Program-made: the position numbers and the translations under genes
NCBI GenBank assembly: GCA_934500835.1
Contig: CAKSTR010000003.1
Coordinates: forward strand, 186,001 to 250,000
Reading direction: 5' to 3'
DNA: 64,000 nt
Source of the DNA: an uncultured Paracoccaceae bacterium
GTDB taxonomy: Bacteria > Pseudomonadota > Alphaproteobacteria > Rhodobacterales > Rhodobacteraceae
Shown here: positions 1 to 8,881 of the stretch, in pieces
Layout: each line of letters opens with the position of its first letter
Position numbering within the stretch: the first letter of the stretch is position 1
Notes under the pieces: generated by a model
The model's database searches: none
What the model saw: only the letters and a program-made list of their open reading frames with translations
What the model was told of the DNA's origin: nothing

Positions 1-327
1 GATTTCCCGCGCATCCTCTCGGACGACACTTTCGTACGGCTGCAGTTCACCGCGCAGGAACGGGTGCAGGTCGACGCGACCTACCTCTGGCCGATGGTCG
101 AGGGCTTCGCCGCTCTTGTCCGCACCCGCCGCCGGCAGGATCGCGGCGTGAAGGAACTGGCCGCCCTTTACCCCGCACTAATGGAGCGCGAGGGCAAAGA
201 GCATCTTTCCCGTTCCGCCCTGACCCGGCTGGCCCTGCGCGATCCCGTGGGCTTCGCCATCTATGCCGCCGTCTCGCTGGCCGTCCGTCTGCGCCCCGGC
301 CCCGACACCTTCACCCGCGGCCGGTGA
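1..327 (+). CDS. Glycosyltransferase, C-terminal part (5' truncated by window edge)
   Basis: Frame 1 is open from the first base to a TGA at 325-327, so this is the last 108 residues of a longer gene. The fragment has the pattern DDTFVRLQFT near its start, then a hydrophobic stretch AIYAAVSLAVRL near the end. This resembles the tail of GT2 glycosyltransferases found in Rhodobacteraceae polysaccharide loci, where a conserved DDTFVR segment follows the acceptor-binding region and a membrane-associated helix closes the protein. No catalytic residues are in view, so the family call is an inference supported by the downstream polysaccharide genes. It converges with the next gene on the minus strand across a pair of inverted repeats. 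Confidence 0.5.
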   Translation, partial: DFPRILSDDTFVRLQFTAQERVQVDATYLWPMVEGFAALVRTRRRQDRGVKELAALYPALMEREGKEHLSRSALTRLALRDPVGFAIYAAVSLAVRLRPGPDTFTRGR

Positions 328-350
328 CCGCGCTTCGGGGCACCGTCATT

Positions 351-401
351 GGGGGCGCTTCGCCCCCCAAACCCCCAGAGGATATTTGGACCAAAGTGAA
401 G
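351..401 (+). repeat. GC-hairpin/GATATTT dispersed repeat, copy A
   Basis: A GGGGGCG-CTT-CGCCCCC hairpin (351-367) is followed by a C-run, then GAGGATATTT, then a CCAAAGTGAAG tail. The same order of parts occurs at 406-451 (minus), 37316-37365 and 56700-56747. Copies A and B are inverted relative to each other between two convergent genes, so the transcript can fold into a large stem; a terminator role is likely but inferred. Confidence 0.75.
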
Positions 402-405
402 GGGT

Positions 406-451
406 CTTCATCTTGGCAAAAATATCCCGGGGGTTTGGGGGTGGAACCCCC
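406..451 (-). repeat. GC-hairpin/GATATTT dispersed repeat, copy B
   Basis: Read on the minus strand, this is a GGGGGTT-CC-ACCCCC hairpin, AAACCCCC, GGGATATTTTT and GCCAAGATGAAG. It is closely similar to copies A, C and D and lies 4 bases from copy A in inverted orientation. Confidence 0.75.
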
Positions 452-531
452 ATCGGCCGACATTGGACACCGACCGGCGGCGGTGGCCATGCAAAAGGAA
501 TGCGGCGGCAGCCGCGCCGTTGGATCCGGTC

Positions 532-1314
532 TCAGGCGCTGGCGCTGAGGTCGGACCAGCCGCAGCGGGCGGCGAGTGTTTCGACCGGGGTGCCGGTGTC
601 CAGCGCCATGGTCTCGCGGAAGTCTTTCGAGCCGCGGGCATGCCAGGTGTCGCGGATCAGATGCAGGCCCGATCGGCTGATCTTGGTGATCGGGCTGCGC
701 AGGGGCAACTGCCCCCGCCATTTGCGCCGCATCGCCCTGTAGGCAGCGGCGAAATCCGGGCCGAGCGCATCGTGGAAGCGGTCGTTGTGGATGCAGGGAA
801 GGGCACCGGCCCATGCACGAAGGCCCCGCGCACGGGCCTGGGCCACGATGTCGGTGCCGTAGAAGTGCCAGCCGCCCAGATCTTCATCGAAGCGCAGGCC
901 GGAGGAGCGGCGCAGGACGATCAGCAACTCGTCGAAGCTTTGCACCTCGACCGGGGCCAGTGGCACCCGGCCGACGATCTGGCCCAGCGACGAGGACCAG
1001 ACCGGCCCGATATGGGCCGCATCCAGGGCCACGCCGAAGGTGCCGTAAAGCGCCCAGTCCCGGTCCAGCGCCTCCACCTCGGCCAGGCGGGCGGCCAGCA
1101 ACTTGTCCCAGCCCTTCGGCATATAGACGTCGTGATGGGCGAAGATCACCACCTCGGCATCGGTGGCGTCCAGCGCGCGGTTGTAGGCCGCGGCCGCCGA
1201 GGGCGCGTTCCGTTCCACATGCAGCGGAATGCCGGCAAGGCAGGGCGACCGGGCAAGGTTTGCCTGCAGGATCGCCTCGGAATGGCTGGCGCAGGCGAGG
1301 GCGAAGCGGGTCAT
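532..1314 (-). CDS. Glycosyltransferase-like protein (GT2 type, HHDVY motif)
   Basis: A 260-residue soluble protein. The early part carries NRALDATDAEVVIFAHHDVYMP, where the HHDVY sequence occupies the place of the DXD metal/nucleotide-sugar motif in a group of GT2-like transferases (pattern HQDVYLP in relatives). A later GWHFYGTDI segment fits the acceptor side. The start is an ATG overlapping the TGA of the upstream gene as ATGA, indicating translational coupling to the GT4 glycosyltransferase. It probably adds a sugar to the exopolysaccharide repeat unit on the cytoplasmic face of the membrane; donor and acceptor cannot be read from sequence. The family assignment is fairly secure, the exact role is not. 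Confidence 0.65.
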   Translation of the reverse strand: MTRFALACASHSEAILQANLARSPCLAGIPLHVERNAPSAAAAYNRALDATDAEVVIFAHHDVYMPKGWDKLLAARLAEVEALDRDWALYGTFGVALDAAHIGPVWSSSLGQIVGRVPLAPVEVQSFDELLIVLRRSSGLRFDEDLGGWHFYGTDIVAQARARGLRAWAGALPCIHNDRFHDALGPDFAAAYRAMRRKWRGQLPLRSPITKISRSGLHLIRDTWHARGSKDFRETMALDTGTPVETLAARCGWSDLSASA

Positions 1315-2534
1315 GGCCGGCCGCCCGAGGCAAAGAGGGCGGCCAGCTTTTCGGCCTCATGCGTGATGTCGTGGCGGGCCAGCACCGTTTCGCGGGCAAC
1401 GGCACCCATCTGCGCCAGCCTGTCGCGCGGCGTGGCGGCAAAGGCGCGAATGGCCTGGGCCAGGGCTGACGGATCGCCGGCAGGGACCAGCCAGCCGGTC
1501 GCAGGGCCGACCAGTTCGGGCACGCCCATGATGGCACTGGCGATGACCGGGCGGGCGGCGGCAAACGCCTCCATCACCACCATCGGCAGGCCTTCAGCGA
1601 AGGACGGCAGCACAAGCGCATGCGCCCGGGCGAGGTGATCGCGTACTCCGGCCTCATCCAGCCAGCCGGTCAGGGTGATGTGGTCCTGCAGGCCGGCACT
1701 GGCGATCTGACGCTCCAGTTGCGGGCGGAACGGGCCTTCGCCGATCAGCGTCAGGTGCAGGTCGGGAAGGTCCGGGACGGCCAGCGCAATCGCCTCGACG
1801 AGCAGGGGAAAGCCCTTCTGTTCGGCCAGCCGGCCGATGGCGACCAGCCGGGGCGGGCCTTCGGGCATCGCCGCCGGAGAGGAGAAGCGCCAGGGTTCGA
1901 TCCCGCAATGCACGACATGCAGCTTCTGCCAGTGCGGCAAGGGCGTCCAGCGGCACAGCTGGCTGCGCCCGAAGGATGAGATTGCCACGGTGAAATCCGC
2001 GCGTGCGACCTTTTCGCCCAGGGAAAACGCATGGGGCGCGTCGAATTCGTCGGGCCCGTGGGCGGTAAAGGAATAGCCAAGGCCGCCGATCTCGGCTGCC
2101 AGCATGGCGACAGTGGTGGAGTTTGTGCCGAAATGGGCGTGGATATGAGGCAGGCGCAGCTCATGGCAGCGGGCGGCCAGCCATGCCCCTTCCAGCCAGT
2201 AGATCAGGTGGCGCAGCCGGCCCCCGGTGCCGCCCGGCCCCCCCGCCCCGCGCGCGCCGCAGTCCAGGGCCAGCCGCAGCGCCCGCAGCGCCGCCAGCGG
2301 CCGCCGCGCGGCAAAGGGGATGGCCCGGCGCAGGATCGGCCAAAGGCCCTGGGCCAGAATATGTTCGGTGCGCGCATTCTCGGCGATGTCGGCCGGATCG
2401 ACCAGCTGCGCTTGGGCCGAGCGCAGGGCAAAGCGGTGGATCTGCCAATCCATCCGTTCAAGCGCCTGCACCTCGCGCCGGATGAAGCTGTGCGAGGGCT
2501 GGGGATAGGTGTTCACAAGATAGGCAAGCTTCAC
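1311..2534 (-). CDS. GT4-family glycosyltransferase (exopolysaccharide)
   Basis: A 407-residue GT-B protein from a GTG start at 2534. The N-terminus VKLAYLVNTYPQPSHSFIRRE matches WcaL/AmsK-like colanic-type transferases that begin with the 'YPxxSHTFI' pattern. The C-terminal half has EGPFRPQLE and the EX7E motif SFAEGLPMVVMEAF that binds the nucleotide sugar. I chose this GTG over the upstream ATG because an AGAGG ribosome site lies 6 bases ahead of it and the conserved fold begins here; the 40 residues upstream are Arg/His-rich and unlike a protein. The stop overlaps the ATG of the next minus-strand gene. Likely a cytoplasmic transferase for polymer assembly. Confidence 0.8.
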   Translation of the reverse strand: MKLAYLVNTYPQPSHSFIRREVQALERMDWQIHRFALRSAQAQLVDPADIAENARTEHILAQGLWPILRRAIPFAARRPLAALRALRLALDCGARGAGGPGGTGGRLRHLIYWLEGAWLAARCHELRLPHIHAHFGTNSTTVAMLAAEIGGLGYSFTAHGPDEFDAPHAFSLGEKVARADFTVAISSFGRSQLCRWTPLPHWQKLHVVHCGIEPWRFSSPAAMPEGPPRLVAIGRLAEQKGFPLLVEAIALAVPDLPDLHLTLIGEGPFRPQLERQIASAGLQDHITLTGWLDEAGVRDHLARAHALVLPSFAEGLPMVVMEAFAAARPVIASAIMGVPELVGPATGWLVPAGDPSALAQAIRAFAATPRDRLAQMGAVARETVLARHDITHEAEKLAALFASGGRP

Positions 2535-2678
2535 GTCGGGCCTCTGGCAGGGGGCGGCCTGCAGCATCCTAGGCCAAAGGCCCGGATGCAAGCGCCGGTG
2601 CCGCGAACGGGCAAGACGGCGGGTGGGGTGATGCATCGGGGTCATGGTCGGGGCGGTCACGCGGCAGCCGGGCAGGCA

Positions 2679-2708
2679 TTGACCCCCCGGGCGGCTGGCG
2701 CTTAGGGT
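2679..2708 (+). promoter_or_regulatory. Candidate sigma70-type promoter for the flippase-rfb gene run
   Basis: TTGACC (2679-2684) is followed after 18 bases by TAGGGT (2703-2708), just upstream of the flippase start at 2734. The -35 is good and the -10 is weak. It lies in the only divergent spacer (2535-2733) that can serve the plus-strand genes from 2734. Confidence 0.25.
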
Positions 2709-2733
2709 CCGGCGCGGTTGCAGGACGGCTTGG

Positions 2734-4074
2734 ATGCAGGAAAACGGGCAGAGATCAGGCCTGATGGCGCGCGCTTTGCGGGGATCGGCGTTGACGGCCG
2801 GCTCCTACGCCGTCACGCAAGCCCTGCGGCTGGCCTCGAACCTGATCCTGACGCGGCTGCTTTTCCCCGAGGCCTTCGGGCTGATGGCGCTGGTTTCGGT
2901 GGTGCTGGTCGGGTTGCAGATGTTCTCGGACACCGGCATCGGCCCGGCAATCAGCCGCAGCCCGCGCGGGGACGAGCCGGCCTTTCTGGACACGGCATGG
3001 ACCGTCAACGTCGCGCGCGGGGGGCTTCTGTGGCTGCTGGCCTGTGCCATGGCCTGGCCGCTGGCGCTGGTCTGGGAGGCGCCTGAGCTGCGGCCGCTGC
3101 TGCCAGTGGCGGCGCTGACGCTGCTGATTGCCGGCTTCAACCCGACCCGGATCGACACGGCCAACCGGCATCTGATGCTGGGCCGGCTGACCGCGCTGGA
3201 CCTTCTGGCGCAGGTGATCGGCATCGCGGCCATGGTGGCGCTGGCGCTGGTCTGGCCTTCAGTCTGGGCGCTGGTCGTGGGGGCGATCATCGGGTCCGCC
3301 GCCAAGCTGGCGCTGTGCTGGGCCGGCCTGCCGGGTCCGGCGAATCGCTTCCGATGGGAGCAGGCGGCAGCGCATGAGCTGATCCATTTCGGCAAATGGA
3401 TCTTCCTTTCCACCCTTTGCGGTTTCCTGCTGGCGCAGGGCGACAAGGCGATTCTTGGCGGCTATCTCAGTCTTGAGGCGCTGGGCATCTACAACATCGG
3501 CTACTTCCTTGCGTCCTTCCCGGCGCTGCTGGCCGGGGCCGTCGTGGCGCGGGTGATGATCCCCCTTTACCGCGCGCGGGCCGAGGGCCGTGGCGAGGCA
3601 CGGCTGAACCGGGCGCGCTGGGGCCTTACGGCGGCGATCCTGCTGGCGCTGGCGGTGCTGGCGCTGGGCGGCGGACCGCTTGTGCGGCTGCTGTATGACG
3701 ACCGCTATCTGGCTGCGGGGGCGATCGTCACCGCCGTGGCGCTGGTGCAGATGCCGGGCATCGTGGGGATGACCTATGACCAGTCGGCGCTGGCGGCGGG
3801 GGATGGGCGCGGCTATTTCGCGCTGATCGCCGCCCGCGCGGCGATGCAGACACTCTTCTTCCTTCTGGGCGCGCATTGGGCGGGGCTGGGCGGGGCGCTT
3901 CTGGGGCAGGGGCTGGCCGGCATCCTTGCCTGGCCGCTGATCGCCAGCCTGGCGCGGCGTCATGGCGTCTGGGACGCAAGGCACGACCTTGCGATGTGGG
4001 CCTTCGCGGCGGTGCTGGCGGCGCTGGTCGTCTGCTGCAACGGCGCGGCGCTGGCAGGTCTGTTCCACGCCTGA
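2734..4074 (+). CDS. Oligosaccharide flippase (Wzx/polysaccharide biosynthesis transporter)
   Basis: A 446-residue polytopic membrane protein with about 12-14 hydrophobic segments. It belongs to the polysaccharide-biosynthesis flippase family (RfbX/WzxC type; MVF fold). The segments TAGSYAVTQALRLASNLILT at the N-terminus and PAFLDTAWTVNVARGG near residue 85 are characteristic of this subgroup. It should flip lipid-linked repeat units of the exopolysaccharide from the cytoplasmic to the periplasmic face. It starts a plus-strand run that continues into rfbC; the rest of the Wzx/Wzy set (polymerase-like, Wzz-like, priming transferase) is present within 14 kb. An alternative start is the ATG at 2764; the choice does not affect function. 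Confidence 0.85.
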   Translation: MQENGQRSGLMARALRGSALTAGSYAVTQALRLASNLILTRLLFPEAFGLMALVSVVLVGLQMFSDTGIGPAISRSPRGDEPAFLDTAWTVNVARGGLLWLLACAMAWPLALVWEAPELRPLLPVAALTLLIAGFNPTRIDTANRHLMLGRLTALDLLAQVIGIAAMVALALVWPSVWALVVGAIIGSAAKLALCWAGLPGPANRFRWEQAAAHELIHFGKWIFLSTLCGFLLAQGDKAILGGYLSLEALGIYNIGYFLASFPALLAGAVVARVMIPLYRARAEGRGEARLNRARWGLTAAILLALAVLALGGGPLVRLLYDDRYLAAGAIVTAVALVQMPGIVGMTYDQSALAAGDGRGYFALIAARAAMQTLFFLLGAHWAGLGGALLGQGLAGILAWPLIASLARRHGVWDARHDLAMWAFAAVLAALVVCCNGAALAGLFHA

Positions 4075-4148
4075 TCGGACCCCCCTAGGATCGTGGCCGG
4101 TCCTGCGCTATGTCCTTGGCCGATTGTTCCCCTTGTCCCGTGAGAGCC

Positions 4149-4712
4149 ATGCGCGTCGAAGAAACCACGCTGCCCGGAGTGCTGATCCTGACCCCGAACC
4201 GCTTTGGCGATGCAAGGGGCTGGTTCATGGAGACCTTCAACGCGCCACGGATGGCGGCTGCCGGCGTCGCCATTGACTGGGTGCAGGACAACCAGTCCTT
4301 CAGCGCCGCGAAGGGCACCCTGCGCGGGCTGCATTATCAGGCGCCACCTCGGGCGCAGGACAAGCTGATCCGCTGCTCTCGCGGCGGGATTCTGGATGTG
4401 GCGGTGGACTTCAGGGCGGATTCGCCCAGTTTCGGCAAATGGGTTTCGGTCGAACTGACGGCCGAGAATGGCCGGCAACTTCTGGTGCCCAGGGGTTTTC
4501 TTCATGGCTTTGTCACGCTTAGCGACGACACCGAGGTTCAGTACAAGTGCAGCGACGTCTATGCCCCGGACTGCGATGGCGCGGTGCGGTGGGATGACCC
4601 CCAGATCGGTATCGACTGGGGGGTAACGGCGCCGGTTCTGTCGGACAAGGATGCAAAGGCGCCGCTGCTGAAGGATGCACCGCGGCCATTCACACAGGAG
4701 AACAGCCGTTGA
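4149..4712 (+). CDS. rfbC: dTDP-4-dehydrorhamnose 3,5-epimerase
   Basis: 187 residues, the usual RmlC length. It converts dTDP-4-keto-6-deoxyglucose to dTDP-4-keto-L-rhamnose, third-but-last step of dTDP-L-rhamnose synthesis. Visible family motifs: [10 protein letters not shown] near residue 20, [16 protein letters not shown] with the catalytic His, then [14 protein letters not shown] start at MRVEET (ATG 4149) because it matches the family N-terminus; an in-frame ATG at 4110 would add 13 residues. The stop overlaps the TTG start of rfbB, so the two are coupled. Confidence 0.93.
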   Translation: MRVEETTLPGVLILTPNRFGDARGWFMETFNAPRMAAAGVAIDWVQDNQSFSAAKGTLRGLHYQAPPRAQDKLIRCSRGGILDVAVDFRADSPSFGKWVSVELTAENGRQLLVPRGFLHGFVTLSDDTEVQYKCSDVYAPDCDGAVRWDDPQIGIDWGVTAPVLSDKDAKAPLLKDAPRPFTQENSR

Positions 4713-5758
4713 AGCTTCTGATAACGGGCGGCGCAGGGTTCATCGGCTCGGCCGTGGTGCGGCTGGCGGTGTCGCGCGGGCATGAGGTGGTGAACCTTGA
4801 TGCGATGACCTATGCCGCCTGCGAGGCGAATGTGGCCCCCGTCTCGGGCGGGAATCTTTACAGCTTCGAAGAGGCCGACATCCGCGACCGCGGGGCGCTG
4901 GACCGGATCTTCGCCACCCATCGCCCCGATGCGGTGATGCATCTGGCGGCCGAAAGCCATGTCGACCGCAGCATCGACGGGCCGGGCGATTTCATCCTGA
5001 CCAACATCAACGGCACCTACAACATGCTGGAAGCGGCGCGCGCCTACTGGACGCAGGCCGGCAAGCCGGCGACCTTCCGCTTCCACCACATCAGCACGGA
5101 CGAGGTGTTCGGCAGTCTCGGCGCAACAGGGCAGTTCACCGAGGACACGCCCTATGACCCGCGCAGCCCCTATTCGGCGTCCAAGGCCGCATCCGACCAT
5201 CTGGTGCGCGCCTGGCACGAAACCTATGGCCTGCCGGTGGTCCTGACGAATTGTTCCAACAATTACGGCCCCTATCACTTCCCCGAAAAGCTGATTCCGG
5301 TGGTGATCCTGAACGCGCTGCACGGCAAACCGATTCCGGTCTATGGCAAGGGCGAGAACGTGCGCGACTGGCTTTATGTCGAGGATCACGCCGATGCCCT
5401 GCTTCTGGTGGTGGAAAAGGGCGCCGTTGGCCGCAGCTACAACATCGGCGGCGAGAACGAGCGGCGCAACATCGACCTTGTCCGCACGATCTGCGCGCTT
5501 CTGGACGAGATGAAGCCCAAGGCCGGATCGTATGCGGACCAGATCTCCTTTGTCACCGACCGTCCGGGACACGATGCCCGCTATGCCATCGACCCGACGC
5601 GGATCCGCGAGGAACTGGGCTGGCGACCCTCGGTCACGGTGGAAGAAGGCCTGCGCCGCACCGTGCGCTGGTATCTGGACAACGAAGCCTGGTGGCGGCC
5701 GCTGCTGGAGCGCGCGGGCGTGGGGACGCGGCTTGGCACCGGCAAGACCGGGGCCTGA
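4709..5758 (+). CDS. rfbB: dTDP-glucose 4,6-dehydratase
   Basis: 349 residues; an extended SDR enzyme producing dTDP-4-keto-6-deoxyglucose with bound NAD+. TGGAGFIGS at residues 5-13 is the dinucleotide-binding loop, HISTDEVFG carries the catalytic Asp/Glu pair, and [10 protein letters not shown] carries the YxxxK. The start is TTG: an AGGAG at 4696-4700 sits 8 bases upstream, and the TTGA overlaps the rfbC stop. The stop overlaps the next ATG (TGATG). Together with rfbC, rfbD and rfbA it completes dTDP-L-rhamnose synthesis. Confidence 0.95.
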   Translation: MKLLITGGAGFIGSAVVRLAVSRGHEVVNLDAMTYAACEANVAPVSGGNLYSFEEADIRDRGALDRIFATHRPDAVMHLAAESHVDRSIDGPGDFILTNINGTYNMLEAARAYWTQAGKPATFRFHHISTDEVFGSLGATGQFTEDTPYDPRSPYSASKAASDHLVRAWHETYGLPVVLTNCSNNYGPYHFPEKLIPVVILNALHGKPIPVYGKGENVRDWLYVEDHADALLLVVEKGAVGRSYNIGGENERRNIDLVRTICALLDEMKPKAGSYADQISFVTDRPGHDARYAIDPTRIREELGWRPSVTVEEGLRRTVRWYLDNEAWWRPLLERAGVGTRLGTGKTGA

Positions 5759-6540
5759 TGGACAGCCTTTTCTTCATCGCTTCGAAGACGCTTGGCATGG
5801 CGGTGCGGGTCGAGACCTGGCTGGTCGTCCTGCTGGCGCTGGCGGTGCTGGCCGGGGCGCGGCACCGGCATCGGGCGGCCCTGAGGTTGACCGGCATCGC
5901 GCTGTCGCTGACCGCCTGTCTGGCGGCCTTCCCGCTGGCCACGCCGCTTCTGGCCTCGCTTGAAGGACAGTATCCAGCCAATCCGCAGATACCCGACCGG
6001 ATCGACGGCATCATCGTCCTTGGCGGGGCCGAGGATGTCGGCCCCTATATCCGCTGGGGCATGATCGGGCTGAACGACGGCGCGGAGCGGGTGATCGCCG
6101 GGGCCGAGCTGGCCCGCCGCTTCCCGCAGGCGAAACTGGTCTTTACCGGCGGGGCGCAAAGCCTGATCCATGACGATTCCACGCGTCACCCCTCGCAGAT
6201 GACGCGCGACCTGTGGCTGTCGCTGGGCATCCCGGCGGATCAGATCCTGCTTGAGGACCAGTCCCGCAACACGGCCGAAAATGCCGCCTTCACCCTGGCG
6301 CTGGTCGCGCCGCAGGAAGGGCAGGTCTGGCTGCTGGTCACCTCGGCATTCCACATGCCCCGCGCGATGGAGACGTTCCGGCGCAACGGCTGGACCGGGA
6401 TCACGGCCTGGCCGGTCGACTTCCGCGCGGGGAGCAGAACGCTGCGCCTAGAATGGCGCCTGGACGACCACCTCTCCGATGTCAATGTGGCGCTGAAGGA
6501 ACATCTGGGCCTTCTGGCCTATCGCGTGGCGGGCAAATAG
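5758..6540 (+). CDS. YdcF/SanA/ElyC-family DUF218 membrane protein
   Basis: 260 residues. Two hydrophobic segments at about residues 18-35 and 42-62 anchor it; the rest is a DUF218 domain: GIIVLGGAEDVGPYIRWG, LVFTGGAQSL, LEDQSRNTAENA and VTSAFHMPRAM are all classic positions (the SRNTxENA and TSxxHMxRA motifs). ElyC and SanA members act in envelope or peptidoglycan/polysaccharide lipid-carrier homeostasis, but the catalytic reaction is not settled. It begins on the rfbB stop and is followed with no gap by the next gene, so it is part of the rfb operon. A role linked to the undecaprenyl carrier is inference from context. Confidence 0.8.
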   Translation: MDSLFFIASKTLGMAVRVETWLVVLLALAVLAGARHRHRAALRLTGIALSLTACLAAFPLATPLLASLEGQYPANPQIPDRIDGIIVLGGAEDVGPYIRWGMIGLNDGAERVIAGAELARRFPQAKLVFTGGAQSLIHDDSTRHPSQMTRDLWLSLGIPADQILLEDQSRNTAENAAFTLALVAPQEGQVWLLVTSAFHMPRAMETFRRNGWTGITAWPVDFRAGSRTLRLEWRLDDHLSDVNVALKEHLGLLAYRVAGK

Positions 6541-7008
6541 ATGCTGACCGCGCATCTGCCCTCGGGCTATGTGCTGGCGAAATCTCTGCCGCGGACGATC
6601 CCCGCCTTGCTGCCGGTGGCGTTGGTGGGCGCGGTCTTTCCCGATCTCGACATGATCTGGTTTCATCTGGTCGATAACCGGGCCTTTCACCATCATCACT
6701 ATTGGGTCCATATCCCGGCCTTCTGGGCGGCCGCTGCGGCGGTCGTGCTGCCGTTGGCGGCCTGGGCCGGACGGCTCGTAACGGCGGCGGTGTTCTTCAC
6801 GGCCATCCTGATCCACCTTCTTCTGGACAGCATCGGCGGTGGCATCCTCTGGGCGGCGCCGTTCTCGGACCAGCTGTTTTCGCTGGTCGAAGTGCCGGCC
6901 ACGCGCTCTCACTGGGTCTGGTCCTTCATCTTCCACTGGACCTTCGCGGCGGAATTGGTGATCTGGGCGGCGGCGATCTGGCTTTGGCTGCGGGAGAGAC
7001 GGGTATGA
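6541..7008 (+). CDS. YdjM-like inner-membrane putative metal-dependent hydrolase
   Basis: 155 residues with four or five membrane segments. LTAHLPSGYVLAK at the N-terminus, then FPDLDMIWFHLVDNRAFHHHHY with Asp/His ligands, match the PF04307 family of membrane-bound putative hydrolases (E. coli YdjM). A further HLLLDSIGGGILW lies in the membrane and keeps the family's H-x3-D pair. The start codon directly follows the previous stop and the stop overlaps rfbD by ATGA. Function unknown; sitting inside the rhamnose operon suggests an envelope glycoconjugate role, which is inference. Confidence 0.7.
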   Translation: MLTAHLPSGYVLAKSLPRTIPALLPVALVGAVFPDLDMIWFHLVDNRAFHHHHYWVHIPAFWAAAAAVVLPLAAWAGRLVTAAVFFTAILIHLLLDSIGGGILWAAPFSDQLFSLVEVPATRSHWVWSFIFHWTFAAELVIWAAAIWLWLRERRV

Positions 7009-7853
7009 GGCTTCTGGTCTTCGGACAGAGCGGACAGGTTGCGACCGAACTCGCGCGGCGGCTGCCGCAGGGCGTGACGGCACGCTTTCTTGGCCGCGAC
7101 GCGGCGGATCTGCTGGACCCCGCCGCCTGTGCGGCCCGGGTCGGTGATTGCGATGCGGTGATCAACGCCGCCGCCTGGACCGCCGTGGACAGGGCCGAGA
7201 GTGAGGAAGCCGCCGCAACGGTGGTGAATGGCGACGCGCCCGCCGCCATCGCCCGCGCCTGCGCGGCGCAAGGGCTGCCTTTCCTGCATGTCTCGACCGA
7301 TTATGTGTTCGACGGCTCGGGCGACCGGCCGTTCCGGCCCGATGACCCGACCGGCCCCTTGGGTGCCTATGGCAGATCAAAGCTGGCCGGAGAGATCGGG
7401 GTGCGCGACAGCGGTGCGCGGGCACTGATCCTGCGGACCAGCTGGGTCGTCTCGGCGCATGGGGCGAATTTCGTCAAGACCATGCTGCGGCTGGGGCGCG
7501 AGCGCGCCTCGCTGACCGTGGTGGCCGACCAGATCGGCGGGCCGACTCCGGCCGCCGCCATCGCCGATGCGCTTTTTACCGCGGCGCGCGCCATGGTGCA
7601 GGGCTCCCCCGGCGGAACCCACCATTTCGCAGGCGCGCCCGACACCAGCTGGGCCGATTTCGCGCGCGAGATCATGGCCCGCGCGGGCCTTGCCTGCGCC
7701 ATCACCGACATTCCGACCAGCGCCTATCCCACCCCGGCCAAACGCCCGGCCAATTCGCGGATGGATTGCAGCGCGCTGGAACAAGCCTTCGGCATCCGCC
7801 GCCCCGACTGGCGCGCGGGCCTCGATGATATTCTGAGGGAATTGAACGCATGA
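7005..7853 (+). CDS. rfbD: dTDP-4-dehydrorhamnose reductase
   Basis: 282 residues; the last step of dTDP-L-rhamnose synthesis, NAD(P)H-dependent reduction of the 4-keto sugar. VFGQSGQVATEL at the N-terminus is the RmlD nucleotide-binding loop; INAAAWTAVDRAE, STDYVFDG and YGRSKLAGE (YxxxK) follow in order. I start at the ATG overlapping the previous stop (ATGA, 7005), which gives the expected family length. Its stop overlaps the rfbA start by the same ATGA arrangement. Confidence 0.94.
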   Translation: MRLLVFGQSGQVATELARRLPQGVTARFLGRDAADLLDPAACAARVGDCDAVINAAAWTAVDRAESEEAAATVVNGDAPAAIARACAAQGLPFLHVSTDYVFDGSGDRPFRPDDPTGPLGAYGRSKLAGEIGVRDSGARALILRTSWVVSAHGANFVKTMLRLGRERASLTVVADQIGGPTPAAAIADALFTAARAMVQGSPGGTHHFAGAPDTSWADFAREIMARAGLACAITDIPTSAYPTPAKRPANSRMDCSALEQAFGIRRPDWRAGLDDILRELNA

Positions 7854-8743
7854 CACAGCGCAAGGGCATCATTCTGGCTGGCGGCTCCGGCACCCGGCTT
7901 TATCCGATCACCATGGGGGTCTCGAAGCAGCTTCTGCCGGTCTATGACAAGCCGATGGTCTACTATCCCCTGTCGGTGCTGATGCTGGGCGGCATCCGCG
8001 AGATCGCCATGATCACCACACCCGAGGACCAGCTGCAGTTCCAGCGCCTGCTGGGCGACGGCAGCCAGTGGGGCGTCTCGCTGACCTGGATCGTTCAGCC
8101 GCGGCCCGACGGGCTGGCGCAGGCCTATCTTCTGGCGGAAGAGTTCCTTGACGGCGCGCCCTCGGCCATGGTGCTGGGCGACAACATCTTCTTTGGCCAC
8201 GGCCTGCCCGAGATGCTGGCCAGCGCCGATGGCCGGGAGTCCGGCGGCACCGTCTTCGGCTATCATGTCGTCGATCCCGAACGCTATGGCGTGGTCGATT
8301 TCGACGCCGATGGCACCGTGCGTGCCATTGTCGAGAAGCCGAAACACCCGCCGTCGAACTTTGCCGTTACCGGGCTTTACTATCTGGACGGCCGCGCCCC
8401 CCGCCTGGCCCGTTCGATCAAACCCTCGCCGCGGGGCGAACTGGAGATCGTCGATCTGCTTGAGGCCTACCGCGCCGAAGGCAGCCTGTCGGTCGAGCGT
8501 ATGGGCCGCGGCTTTGCCTGGCTGGACACCGGCACCCATGGCAGCCTGCTGGACGCCGGCAATTTCGTCCGCACACTGGAAGAGCGTCAGGGCCTGCAGG
8601 TCGGCTGCCCGGACGAGATCGCCTTCAAGCAGGGCTGGATCGACCGCGACCAGCTGGCGGCGCGGGCAAAGCTGTTCCAGAAGAACTCTTATGGGCGGTA
8701 TCTTGCCGGATTGCTGCGTGATCGGGCAGAGGATCGCTTCTGA
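7850..8743 (+). CDS. rfbA: Glucose-1-phosphate thymidylyltransferase
   Basis: 297 residues, close to the family length of about 290. It joins dTTP and glucose-1-phosphate to dTDP-glucose. ILAGGSGTRLYPIT at residues 9-22 is the nucleotidyltransferase signature, VLGDNIFFGHG has the metal-binding Asp, and IVEKPKHPPSN the Lys region. Last gene of the coupled rfbC-rfbB-ydcF-like-ydjM-like-rfbD-rfbA run. No convincing terminator follows. Confidence 0.95.
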   Translation: MTQRKGIILAGGSGTRLYPITMGVSKQLLPVYDKPMVYYPLSVLMLGGIREIAMITTPEDQLQFQRLLGDGSQWGVSLTWIVQPRPDGLAQAYLLAEEFLDGAPSAMVLGDNIFFGHGLPEMLASADGRESGGTVFGYHVVDPERYGVVDFDADGTVRAIVEKPKHPPSNFAVTGLYYLDGRAPRLARSIKPSPRGELEIVDLLEAYRAEGSLSVERMGRGFAWLDTGTHGSLLDAGNFVRTLEERQGLQVGCPDEIAFKQGWIDRDQLAARAKLFQKNSYGRYLAGLLRDRAEDRF

Positions 8744-8881
8744 TGGGCGGAATGGCTCTGGCTGTTTCCGAAAAATCAACTTTTGCCCGCCTATCCTGAA
8801 AAACGTGCTGGAAATGATGCCGGATCGCGCACAATATTGACCGGCATCAACCCTGAGGCGTTTTTTTCGGGAGGATCGAGC

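Noticed and set aside
8783..8881. Upstream extension of the small membrane protein to the start at 8783
   Set aside because: No ribosome site and a hydrophilic head; the TTG at 8882 has a strong GGGAGG.
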